Shown: piece after piece, positions 1 through 10,450 of the stretch
How the letters are laid out: every line of letters begins with the position of its first letter
Position numbering within the stretch: the stretch's first letter is position 1
Assembly (NCBI RefSeq): GCF_963678635.1
Contig: NC_087071.1
Span: forward strand, 26,833,378-26,897,377
Source: Symsagittifera roscoffensis
Lineage: Eukaryota > Xenacoelomorpha > Acoela > Convolutidae
Reading direction: 5' to 3'
Length of the DNA: 64,000 nucleotides
Made by a program: the position numbers and the translations under genes
Notes under the pieces: generated by a model
What the model saw: only the letters and a program-made list of their open reading frames with translations
Told to the model about the DNA's origin: nothing
Database searches by the model: none

Positions 1-233
1 AACATAGGAGAAAATCCAATGATTGATCAGTTTTTTTGAATCGGAAAAATCTAAACAAGTGTGATAAATTTGAATATTTGTAGTAAGAATTATACAATTT
101 TCTGATCACAGTTCTTGATCTGTCTTTTATTTTGTTATTTAAAGGTCCTGATTGATGATAAAATCAGCAACAATCGAGTTCAAATTGTCTTGAAACTTTC
201 CATGGAAATCAATCCAAAAACCTTCAATCTACA
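1..233. repeat. Direct duplication, copy 1 (window edge)
   Basis: Bases 1-233 recur at 525-759 with few differences, a spacing of 524 bases. Both copies run from the same start word (AACATAGGAG) to a shared end (AATCTACA). Copy 1 begins at the window edge, so the true unit may extend leftward. The spacer 234-524 is present only once here. This is seen directly. Confidence 0.9.
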
Positions 234-497
234 ATTTTTACGCAGATTGAGTGGTCGATCACTAAAAAAAATGGCAGAACCTTTGAAACAAATCTGAAGA
301 CAAGAAATATCAATTCTATCACTGTTTTGAGTTTGATACAAATTCAAAATCTAGATGTTTCAGAGAGTCAAGATATCGTAGAACCTGTGGTCTTTTGAAA
401 TGATCACTAATCATTTCAAGAAGAAGCATTCTTACTGTCAACAAAATTGCTAAATACAAAAAGGTGCTCAGCAGTCTTCAAACATATTCCTAGAGAA
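144..497 (+). pseudogene. Gene-like fragment, unrecognised, frameshifted
   Basis: From about 144 an open frame reads to a stop at 295-297. A second frame then continues for about 37 codons, and a third reads to a good 5' splice-like site (AGAAG then GTAAAA) near 497. The switch of frame without an intron signal suggests a decayed exon. The peptide is basic and is not recognised. The first part is duplicated at 667-759 without its continuation. Treat as weak: AT-rich sequence produces such runs by chance. Confidence 0.2.
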
Positions 498-524
498 GGT
501 AAAATTTTTTTTTATTTTCATGAA

Positions 525-759
525 AACATAGGAGAAAATCCAATGATTGATCATTTTTTTTTTGAATCGGAAAAATCTAAACAAGCGTGATAAATTTGAA
601 TATTTCCAATAAAAATTATACAATTTTCTGATCACAGTTCTTGATCTGTCTTTTATTCTGTTATTTTAAGGTCCTCATTGATGATAAAATCAGCAACAAT
701 CGAGTTCAAATTGTCGTGAAACTTTCAATGGAAATCAATCCAAAAACCTTTAATCTACA
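525..759. repeat. Direct duplication, copy 2
   Basis: Second copy of the 1-233 sequence. Differences are mainly in T-run length and a few substitutions. After 759 the similarity stops, so copy 2 lacks the downstream gene-like stretch that follows copy 1. Confidence 0.9.
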
Positions 760-1101
760 GTAAAAAGTCATTGGTTGCAAACTTGCTAAGATTTTGTTGG
801 GATAAATTTTCTAGTAACAGTGCATAACATTCGCTAATGAGTGGTTAAATATTTGATGAAAAAACCTTAAAAAAATAGACAATTATGAAGTATCGAATAA
901 TTAAAAGGTTTTGCCATGTTACCAATTTAGAGTTTTCCATGTTTAATGTTTGTAAAAGTATCCAGAGAGTAGTATGTTTTCAAGCCGATAATCTTTTCTC
1001 CAGATAACCTGGGGTTTAAAAGATTAAGAGGGATATAAAAGTAGTCAACCGCGAGGAGCTGCCCTAGTATATGTGTGAGGGAGAGTGGGGGGGGGGGCGG
1101 T
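760..1101. other. No gene seen
   Basis: AT-rich sequence without a sustained reading frame on either strand. It ends in a G-run of 13-14 bases near 1,085-1,100 that abuts the dispersed repeat. Confidence 0.6.
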
Positions 1102-1440
1102 TCTGGCGTCCCCCATGTTTTAAGATAGGGTATAAATTTCCGGGTCCGCAGGCTATGTATTAGAATAGGGAATAGATTTCCTAATTAAATAGATAAAGAA
1201 TAGATTTCCTATGTATTAAGATGATAAGGTTTCAGTGAGATGGTAGTTTCAGAAAAAATTTTCGGCGCCCGATCTTACCAAGTTTTAAGATTCGCTACAC
1301 CAATGCGATAGGGCAGAGATTTCTGAATGTATTAAGATATGGTTTTCTTATTGTTCTAAGCCATTTGAGTTTATATGGAAAGTGACTGAAACTATGCTGA
1401 AACCTAACTGAAGTTTCAAAGAAAAAATAAAAACTTTCAG
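1102..1440. repeat. Dispersed repeat R1, copy 1
   Basis: This stretch shares ordered words (CCCATGTTTTAAGATAGGG, CTATGTATTA, AGATTTCC, and a later GTTTCAG tract) with 17,308-17,760, 18,371-18,830, 21,687-22,140 and 22,751-23,210. It is the most diverged of five copies and lies about 16 kb from the others. No coding frame is conserved among copies, so it is described only as a repeat family. Borders are approximate. Confidence 0.7.
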
Positions 1441-1559
1441 AAAAAAAATAAAATTACTGTAAATTGTTTTGTTACAGTTGAAAACTTAAATAACTTATAA
1501 ATCATTGCATCGTATCAAATTTTACAACAGAACTCGTTACAGGTTAAATTTACAATTTC

Positions 1560-4440
1560 AAAGGCTTGGTATGTATTCCATCAATAAGTCTTTCCCTCTT
1601 CGGGTAAAAGCAACTGAGTCTTTTTTTAGTTTGTTCATATGTTCCGACTAAATTGTTGGAGGTTTTGAATCCGCTACTCGTCGGCTTCAAGCTTACAGCC
1701 TCGTCAAGAATTCGTCTGCATTTAGACATTGGTCCATCCCCAGTAACTACAAGCGCTCTTTTGTTGAGTCCTTAGCAGCTGAATTTAAAATTGTCGCTCT
1801 TACTATTATAGCAGCAAAAAGTCTTGCTGCATAGGCACAACATTTCAGTACAGCGAAACTCTTCTTTGAATAAACCGGGTTCTCGTTAGTCATGCTTTTT
1901 TGTGGACAGCGCAGCATATACGCGGAAAAATATTCCTATTTGCATCAGCTATGAAATCGTCTCTCATTTGGACGAATTAGTGTCCACTGAGTTGTCTTCT
2001 CAGGTAATATACAACCGTTCAGGTTATACTCAGCTATTGATAGATACAATGAGACCGTATCCATCTCCCCTTCCTCGAAATTTTTCTCATCGCAACACTT
2101 TTGGAAGAAGTTGTAGTATAACTTCAACATTCTATCTTTGGCGTTTTGAAAGATGAAAAAACCCACAATAATTGATTCTCTATGTTCAAATGTTGACTTC
2201 AATAGTTCTACTGTATAGAAGTCTTTTCCCACAATATTCAATCGCTCGAAAAAGTTCTCATTTATTGCTTTGTGTGTCTTCTCATTGCCGAGATATTCGT
2301 TTGTCGTGAGTCTGGATCTGTCCATAATTTGATCCATAAGTCCAGAATGAGGATTCTCGTCTCCTTCTCGTTGAGCATCGACAACAGATTGAACAAAATT
2401 GTTGAAACATTTCGTAAGTGTGTACTCAATAGATAGATAAACTTTTATAAATTGAAGTCCAAGACTTAATGATGATGGTTGTGATGATTGTGCCATTTTC
2501 TATTTTAAAACTGGAAATCAACATTCGTTGTTTTTTTCTGCAAATCTTTTTCTTTGGCATAATTTTCCAATTATTATCCAATATCGTTAAAGGAGACGTC
2601 AATTTGTTTGAATATTGGAGGAAATTTCGAAACGAAAATGTTGGCTTCAGCCCGTCGGGAACTATTAAATCGCACATAGCCAAAAAGATATCCACTCTGT
2701 ATTTTTTTTCAAGTAAAGAATCAATGAACAGAGGTATTCTGTAAAGGAAACTTGTCTTGAATTGATTTCCGATTGAATATTCTGTTTCCCACCACTCACA
2801 CTCCGTTCAAAGAACGAGTAGAGTGTATGATTTGTCGACTTGTTGTAAGCAGATATTTGCAAGATTTTGAAACGTGCTTCCCAGTTTCAGCATGTCATTT
2901 TTCTTATCATGGTAAAACTCTATTAATTTTTGCATAGCTTCAAAAGAAGGACAACATCTTTGTTGTTATACCATCGTAAGAAGTCTTTAAAAATGTTCAT
3001 ACTGTGTTGTTCCCAGATGCTTTTCAAATAAGTGTAATTTTCGAAATCTGTTGGTGGAACTGATTGAAAACGTATTTTTTTCAGCGCACCTTCTTGATCA
3101 AATCCTCCACTAACCAGTTTTTGTTGATCGCCGATATCTTTCTTGAGGGGGTTGTAATTTCTTAGTTTGCTAAAAAAGGCTACATACGGAGACAATTCCG
3201 TACAGTCAAGCTTGTCCGGACTGTCAAATCATTAGTAGGGGGAAAAAGCTTTGGTTTCCCTTGTTTCATAGGCTTTCAGAAACGAGTCCATTGTTTTGCT
3301 CCTCCAATATTACAAGTTGAAAGATGTCTATTGAAGTTGTCTGATCTATTGAAGAAACATTCACATCTGAGACATCGAAAGCACTTGAAAAAAAAATCAA
3401 TATCATCCGTGTGAATGATATGGTTATTAAACCTTAACAATTTCACGATTTTTTCAAACTTTCCAATTTTTTTCCGACATATTATCCTTCTGGAATGTCA
3501 AAATTGTGAATGATGTTACGTTCAATTATTTACTCCTCGTATATAATCAATTGAAACTCCACGAAAGTTCTTCGGATCGTATGATACAAACTTTGATACA
3601 AACTTTGTAAACAGCTAAGATGTATGAGCATCGCGGTTACTATGGCCATGCAAATACATTGTTAACGCACGCAAAAGACAATGATGATCTTTGTATGGTT
3701 GCTTAACTTTATCCGATAAAATACAGTTTACTTGCGTATGTCGTAGTAAAGATAAGGTAAGACAGAGTCCGTACATCCCATTGGTATATTTTTCAGTAGT
3801 GCAGCAAAAATTGTGAGATTTGTAATCAACTTGAGCCTCCGCTTTGTGTTCTGACGTTCTAGAGTGCATTGCTCCACAATATCAAATTGTTCGTTTTTTT
3901 CCCTGGGTCGCAGTCAAATCAGCTTTCGTACTCAGTAAAGACGATTTCTAGAACAAAGTATTGTTTTCGGGTGCGTAGTAGAACCTATATTCTCCCGTTT
4001 TGACATTACGAAGAACAAAACCAAAAGCGATATTATTTGTGCAGCGAATTGAATACTTCTTCAAGCTTCTCGTTGATAATCTTGGCATCAAATTTTGACA
4101 TTTGAAATTTAAATACCTTACTTCTCCTATTCTCCATCTCAGTATCCACCAGGAAGTGCTGACAAGCACTCACTTCCTCTTTGAGTTTCGCTCCATGTTC
4201 CCCTTCCTCCTCCACAATCTTGTTCAAGTCTGCCACCGTATCACCTGGTTTCCGTTGTATCGCTCCATTGTCTTTTCTCCGATGTTGTTTGAGAGAATAT
4301 TAACTCGGAAAATTCTCGCATTAAGAGCAAACCGTTGATTGCTTGTAAGTTGATAGAGCATGTTTCTTGTCCACGTGATAATTCTTTTCCTGCTGATTGT
4401 AACTGAATTAATTACAATCGGGACAAGAAACAACACCTTT
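1560..4440 (-). pseudogene. Decayed DNA polymerase type B (Polinton/virus-like)
   Basis: Minus-strand frames at 4,236-3,948, 3,869-3,615, 3,410-3,300, 3,195-2,923, 2,695-1,945 and 1,870-1,560 are consecutive parts of one protein of the DNA_pol_B_2 kind, the protein-primed polymerases of Polintons and relatives. Seen: a zinc-finger-like run (CFRCLRCECFF, about 3,390-3,350), a run ending in FKDFLRWYNNKD (about 3,000-2,950), and a palm motif reading MDTVSLYL near 2,060, where family members have Asp at the Val position. Frameshifts and stops separate the pieces. A large part between the zinc-finger piece and the 3,195 piece is missing, as is the motif B region near 2,340. It is a dead, internally deleted copy. 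Assignment rests on remembered family features, not a search. Confidence 0.7.
4361..4432. repeat. Nested inverted repeat
   Basis: TGTTTCTTGTCC (4,361-4,372) is exactly inverted at 4,421-4,432, and inside it GATTGTAA (4,395-4,402) is inverted at 4,412-4,419. The transcript could fold into a two-part stem. It lies at the 5' edge of the decayed polymerase and just before the reverse transcriptase remnant, so it may mark an old insertion boundary. Confidence 0.7.
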
Positions 4441-4479
4441 ACCGCATCTTTTTTTCAGGTCGTGTTTTTATTGTTTATT

Positions 4480-4845
4480 GAGAACAGAATGTTCTTCAAT
4501 ATCGAGAAATGTCACTATATATCAATTCACAGAAGTGCAGAAAACCATGAGCTCAAAATAGCCGACACAGAATTTTTAATGATCACATCAGAAAAAGATT
4601 TTGGTAATTTGATTTTTGGAAACCTGAAAATATTGATTTAAACTTTAGAAAAGCGAACAAGGTAATATCTAAGTTAAAAACAAATTCAGCGAAAAATCTT
4701 CGGCGGCAAGAAAAACTAAACCTCTACAAGTCTATGGTTATGCCGATTAAAACATATGGGAGCAACGTCTGGTATCCAAGCAGAACCGATTGACGAATAC
4801 TGGAGCAGATATAACGCAGAGCCACCGATTGGATTTTGAATTTTA
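4480..4845 (+). mobile_element. Non-LTR retrotransposon reverse transcriptase remnant
   Basis: In plus-strand frames one sees FNIEKCHYISI (about 4,492), SEKDFGNLIFGNLK (about 4,590), then after a frame change LNLYKSMVMPIKTYGSNVWY (about 4,730-4,790) and RRATDWIL. This order is typical of the end of the reverse transcriptase palm and the following thumb-like region of CR1/L2/RTE-type non-LTR elements, where the host gene would continue past an ...YGSEVW... block. Two in-frame stops and at least one frameshift show it is dead, and neither the endonuclease nor the rest of the palm is present. It is a 5'- and 3'-truncated fragment of about 370 bases. Confidence 0.75.
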
Positions 4846-4929
4846 CTTTTATCTATGCATCTACAGATTTTTGACGTTTTAACACTCAGTAAAGTTTTAG
4901 ATGGATTCGAAGTTTTTTTCGAAAGCTTA

Positions 4930-5449
4930 CCTTTCACTACCTTTCAGCTCGCCTGTACTCTTTTCCACAGTCCCCACACTTCACTTTCTCATTTTCATTA
5001 AGCAACGGCATCCTAAACAATGGGAAATTTACCAATCACCAAAAAATTGAAAATTATTATTAGGTACAAATCAAAGAGGAAGATTTGAAATGCCCCAAAA
5101 GTTTATTTGTTGAGTTATACTTACTGCAAAGTTTTGAGAGAAATTTATTTTTTCAAGTAGTTTTACTTTAAATAGAACAATTGGTTTTAGCGTAAAAGAA
5201 ATTCAGAATGAATTTAATTTGTTTGCTGTCGCTTAGAGAAAAATAATCAAAAAAACTCGATATCAACCAATCATAATTTACTATTATTAAAACTGATTTA
5301 ACCATTGGTTTCATTTAATATTGGAAAAATGGCTATGAAAAAACACTTGAATTTCCTTGAGTCACTTTACAAAAAAAAGAAATAAATCCACTTGATTTTC
5401 TCATTGATGAATAAGATGTTGACTCCTACTTTTTTAACAATTTTTTAGA
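4930..5449. other. No gene seen; possible intron
   Basis: AT-rich, no sustained frame. It ends in a strong pyrimidine tract and AG (near 5,430-5,449) just before the open frame described next, so it may be the intron upstream of that exon. Confidence 0.4.
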
Positions 5450-6045
5450 CGTTTATGTTGTCCAAAATAGAGCTCCCCGACAAAATAAAAGTCTGATTAG
5501 GCAAACTTACTCTATCAAAGAATTAACTTTTTATTTAAATATTGCGTACCAAAGCTTTAAACTTACGGCTGAATTACACCTGACAAGGAAAGAAATTTTG
5601 TTGATTCTCGAAAACTTGAAATTGATCAGAAAATCGTACAATAACATACCAAAGATTCTTTTTATCCCTTACCCGATACCCAAATTTGTAAAAACATCCA
5701 GGCGAACTTCTTTCTCCCTTCATTTTTTAAGGATTTTCAAAGCTCAAAACCCTGCTTGATCCGATTTGAAATCAGATTTCCAGAGAATTGCTTTGAAAAA
5801 TTCATAAACTCTGAGCTATCCTCTCAAATTTACATCAAAATCAAAGAACTTGATCATCTACTCAAAAAAAAAATAAGCAATTTCTCATTGACTACATAAA
5901 AAAAATCAATTTACTTGATGAAAAAAGTTGTGGAAAAGCTACTTGTATGCTATTCTTTAGTTACTTATATCAGCGAGAATTCCTTATTTTTACGGCAAAC
6001 AACTTTTGGTCTTTTGTTTTTGCGATTAATCTGTATATAGTTTTA
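5450..6045 (+). pseudogene. Gene-like exon with a frameshift, unrecognised
   Basis: A plus-strand frame with no ATG is open from 5,413 to a stop at about 5,758. A T-rich tract ending TTTTTTAG at 5,449 would make a good 3' splice site, giving an exon that starts near 5,450 (first residues VYVVQNRAPRQNK). Near 5,750 the sense appears to pass into another frame that stays mostly open, with one stop near 5,898, to about 6,035. The peptide is rich in Leu, Ile and Lys and contains a FIPYPIPKF run. It is not recognised. The frame change without splice signals argues for decay. Length alone is notable in this AT-rich DNA but not proof. Confidence 0.35.
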
Positions 6046-6486
6046 CTTATTTAGAAGATGAAGTAAGTTCTTAAAAGTAAGTAGTAACTTTTTAGGTTCT
6101 TAAAAAGTAAATTTTGTCTAATTGGATACGACAACTAGAACAAAAATGAACATTTTTGTGATTGGAAAAGACAATGGGTAAAAAGTACCTAAAATGGAAC
6201 TTTGTTTCGATTGGACACGACTTTTTTATACGAATTCCATAAAAGAAAGCTGAAACTTGATGGGACACAAATACAATCCAGATAAGGAAAATCAATTCTG
6301 TTTGGTTGAACCCACACATTCAAGTTGAAGGCAACCCTCCATCCTAACTAAAAATCATTTTACTTTCTACTTAATCAGCGGAAACTACCTCCTCTCTCAG
6401 CTCTAAATAATTTAATTTCAATTTAACAAGTCAAATACCTCCCTCTCAACTGTAAATCAATTGATCGTTTTACTATGTATATTTTA
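6046..6486. other. No gene seen; short repeated word
   Basis: Three spaced copies of a word like ATTGGA(C/T/A)A(C/A)GAC occur near 6,121, 6,161 and 6,217. No conserved frame. Confidence 0.4.
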
Positions 6487-6830
6487 CTCAACTTTCTGCT
6501 CAAAATGATCTTCTCAGTGCAGATCAGCAACATTATTTTCTCGGTAGAATTTTTTCCCGATCTCATACAAATCCAAGTGCAAGAAAAAGTGTCTGGCGTT
6601 TTTCTGGCATGAATGGACATCCCAATCCGAGTCTGGCTTTTGGTGATAGTGTTACTGAGGGATTTCAACAAACCTCACATAACGCAAATACCCATGACAG
6701 AGAACGAACTTGAAGAATTGCAAGTTATGGAGTGAGTGGCTGAGCAACTGGGAAGGATATAACCCGACACTCTTGACTCTGGATATGTGGTTCTCAAGTT
6801 CATCGGTAAAGCAAAAACTTTAACAACAAT
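6487..6830 (+). pseudogene. Duplicated gene-like block, copy 1 (broken)
   Basis: This block and 6,956-7,300 are direct duplicates 469 bases apart (shared ATGATCTTCTCAGTGCA at 6,505 and 6,974). In the frame that is open in copy 2, copy 1 reads MTENELEELQVME and then meets stops, so copy 1 is broken. The peptide, acidic and Glu/Met-rich in the middle, is not recognised. Confidence 0.45.
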
Positions 6831-6955
6831 TAAAACTAAAATTTCAAAAAAAATTTGAGTTTTTTGCATAGGAAAAATAAGTTATGTTTTTGCATATGCT
6901 TTTTATAAAACCACAAAAAACTTGAATCTTACACAAAATTCACTCTCTATTTTTT

Positions 6956-7343
6956 ACTCAATTATTTTTCAAAATGATCTTCTCAGTGCAAATCAGCAAT
7001 CCCATGTTCTGTAAAGAACATTCGCCTGATCTAGTACAAATTCATGTGCGAGAAACAGTCTCTGGAATTTTTCTGGCACAAATGGAGCTACCTCCCAAAC
7101 CAAGTCTGGCACATGGTGGAAGTGATGCAAAGGAACTTCAACGAGCATCATTTGACGCAAGTACTCGTGACAGAGAACCAACCTGGAGAAATTCAAATGA
7201 TGGAGGCAGTTGATGAGCCCGTGAGAATGAACTACCCCGACACTCCTGACTCTAGATATGTGGCTCAACCAGTCGATGGCTTCCTCATTCCATGGGAGGA
7301 AGCAGAAACTTACCATTTTACCATCTCAAACTTCGTATCTTAA
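6956..7343 (+). CDS. Duplicated gene-like block, copy 2 (99-codon open frame)
   Basis: The open frame 7,044-7,343 begins at ATG, runs 99 codons and ends TAA. Its middle (VTENQPGEIQMMEAVDEPV) matches the corresponding frame of copy 1 at 6,692-6,740, and the parallel frame suggests this is the ancestral coding frame. A second plus frame starting at ATG 6,974 is also open to 7,211 but is less conserved between copies. No signal peptide or membrane segment is seen, and the family is not recognised. It could be the last exon of a gene whose upstream exons are lost, or a chance survivor in a duplicated region. Base composition is less AT-rich than its surroundings, which supports a coding past. Confidence 0.35.
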
Positions 7344-7483
7344 TACATGCAAAACCTATAACATAACTTAGTACAAAGGAAAATTATTCCCTAAATTAAT
7401 ACACCGGTTGGTGACCGGATGCTCTCATCCCTATCCTAAAGCATAGGGGTCATCAACCAACCCCTTCCCACCTCACTACTTAT

Positions 7484-10450
7484 ACTGCTAAGCTTGAGCT
7501 TCTCTGAAAAATTAGGCCTTGAATTGAAACCATCAAATTGCAGGCGGAATTTTAAACTTTCATTTTTCGGTAAACTTTTTGTAATGCTCACAGTTATTTG
7601 AAAAATTAAGTAACTCAAAAAGCATCTTAATTGTTGAAATTTTCAGCCAGGAGTCTGAGTAAAAAAACGAGTACAAAGGATAATTTAAAATCAAAAAAGG
7701 AAAATGCGAACCATAACTGAGGTTCTGAGAACACAATGACACAGTGCACAATCACCCAGCAGATTAATGACACAATCCAACAGAAAAATAACAAAATATT
7801 CAGCGAGGAATAACTATCGTTCCATTACTCAGGATGTTTTTTTTTCTTTCTAAAGTTTACTTCATAGATCGAATCACAACTCAGCGGTTATTTATTGAAA
7901 TGAAAAACCTCAGAGATGCGAATAATAGATTCTTACCAGCAAGATATTAACCAAAAGGAGCAAAATATAGGTTCATAAACTGAAAAGAGTTATAAGAAAC
8001 TCTTTTTATTTTTTATTTTTTCGGACTTGAATTCTGACAAAAATGATAAAATGAGTTGACACTAAGGCGATGAGCTACTTTTCAATTTCTAAATGTTGCT
8101 CGATTCGTTTTTCTTTTGTTAACTACTACTAGAGCGATTTTGAAATTTTTTCCTCTCATTATATACATATACTTTCCGGAACCAAATCTAAATATAATAT
8201 CAAACTAGTTACGATTTACCTAGTTTAACTGAAAATTTTTTTTAGCCTAATTTTCTTCAAAACATTTCTAGAATAATTTGAGCTGATGATTTTCATTTGT
8301 TTTGTTTGTAATAAAGCAAACACTTTTTGTTAGCTGTATTAAGGCCTTCTTCAAGCCTGGAAAATGGCTTTTAGACTGAATAAAAATCAAAATTTGCTCT
8401 GTGATAAGGTCGAGAACAGTCTTTGAGTTTTTTTCTGAATTTTTAAACTTCTGTTTTCCTGATCTTGAATAGTTTTCGCTTCATTTTAAAAGTGAAAAAT
8501 AAAACGTTGGGTCTCTACCTCAAAGGACTCCGACCTAAATTCAAAAGAGTGAATTATGATTAATCAAGAATTTTTTGTTTTAAATAAGAACAAGAGTATA
8601 AATTGTGTTTCTTTATACAACCACATAAAGCAATTAAAGGATAAAGGAAGTTATAAGAAAATAAAGAAAAGGTGAACAACCTTTAATTTTTGATCGTCTT
8701 TTTATCAATTCTTTTCTTTTATCTCCAAAACACGCAGAAAGATATACCATGGATACCAATTTTCAAAAATTTTTGAAACGTTTTATATGAATCAAGACGA
8801 ATTTTAACGTAGCTTTACCAAAATAATTATTTCGCCAAGCAATAAGTGTTGCTCCATGGTAAATTTTCAAAACAAAAACTCAAGGTTTGTAAATTCAATT
8901 AAACCAAGTTTTTATTGAAGTTTCCCGTAAGCGAAATGAAGGAAGTATGTGCTTATGTATGAAATGTTGAAATTTTTTATTGTAGAGCACTAAAATCTCT
9001 GCTATTGAACGAGTCTGAAATTTATGAGCATATAAAAGGGAACACTTTTTCTAAAAAGTTTAATCAACGCTTGCAGAGAAAGGAAAACTTGAAAGAAAAG
9101 TATAGATTTGTTTTAGTTTTTGATGTAAAAACGTTTGTAACCATCTTTAAAACATAAGTACTTGATGTTTAAGGCAACATCTCAAAATTACAAGAATGAA
9201 TCACTTATTGTTAATATTTGATTCTGGTAAAAACCGTAACCAGGATCATTATCAAAAAGAACACACCATTCAATGTATGAATTTCAATTGATTTTGAAAC
9301 AATAGATCACCATTTGAGTTGCGATCAGGCTTTTTGTTGAACAGAAACACAGAAAAACCTTGAATTGTTCTAGACCATTTCAATTTGAAAAACCTGGAAG
9401 CGCTGACTTGATAAATAAATCAAAAATGCGCTAAAATTTTACTCATAATTTTTTTGAAAAAAATGGAACCACAAGTGCCCGTAGTAAGTTTGAATGTCGA
9501 ATGAACTTTGTTCGCGACCTGTGAAAGTGTGAGTTAGAAAGAAAAGAGAACTTTCTGAAATCAAATAAGTGAACTAAACAAAAAGTTCTAGCAGAGAAGA
9601 TTCCCGTCTGTATAAAGATATAGCATGCCAATACAAAATAATGCGATCAGAAAGCATGGGTAACCAGTTGGTGTGCAGGTAGTCCATAGTCTTGAAAAAA
9701 TAGCAAGAAAACTTTTTCAAATTAGTGTCATTTTTTCCTTTGTGGTGCGATGAAAAGATCTCAGCGAAAAAAAAAGAAACTAAATATATGCAAGAGTCAT
9801 AGTAAAAAAGGCCGATTCGAAATCTGTTTTGTTATAAAAGTGACTAGAAAAACGAAAAAAACTATCTTTTTTCAAATTTTCTGCAGAGTTCTTTTCAAAG
9901 TTTGAAGTTTTATAACCTCGAAACGGCACCAAAAAAAAATCAACGTCTCATTTTTGCGGCTTGCATTAAACATAAATAAGCAATTATAAGCCTCGTTATA
10001 ATTGGACACTCACCTCGTTCCCTCGAAATAAAGACCGAATATCAAAAATTTGAAACGAGGTTTTCTCAACACGGAAGGTTTTTTGGAAGCTTTTTTGTCG
10101 TTCGAATCACGACTTAACCAGATTTAAAAGATATATCACACAACCCAGTCCATTGATTCTTTGTAGTTCCTTTTTTTTGTGAAAATCAAAAAAATAGTTT
10201 AAAAAAGGAAAACAATTCTAATATGGTCGGTACAAAAAGACTGAGATCTTGATAAATTCCACGACTCCGTTGCAAGTATTGTTTATCAAAAGAGGTGAAA
10301 ATGTCAAAAGAGAACAAATTGAAATTGTTGAATTCAACTTTTACCTAAATTAAATATGTGTTGAATCATATTCACTTTTAAAAGTTTAGTCCGGTTTTGT
10401 TCCCCATTTCGACTAAATTTTTTTTAAAAAAGTTCGAAAAAACCGTTTTA
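7484..10450. repeat. ~3 kb direct duplication, copy 1
   Basis: 7,484-10,450 and 10,451-13,570 align end to end in the same direction (starts: TATACTGCTAAGCTTGAGC versus TATATTGCTAAACTTGCGC; ends: GTTCCCCATTTCGACTA in both). Divergence is moderate with many indels, so the duplication is old. No conserved protein frame was found across copies, and the interior looks like intron or intergenic sequence. No start or stop arrangement suggests a gene. Confidence 0.85.
10091..10276. other. Unusually conserved tract in the ~3 kb duplication, copy 1
   Basis: Between TTTTTTGTCG and CCGTTGCAAG this tract is nearly identical to 13,217-13,392, whereas flanking parts of the same duplication differ much more. 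Either a recent gene-conversion patch or a constrained non-coding element. No open frame is shared. Confidence 0.6.
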
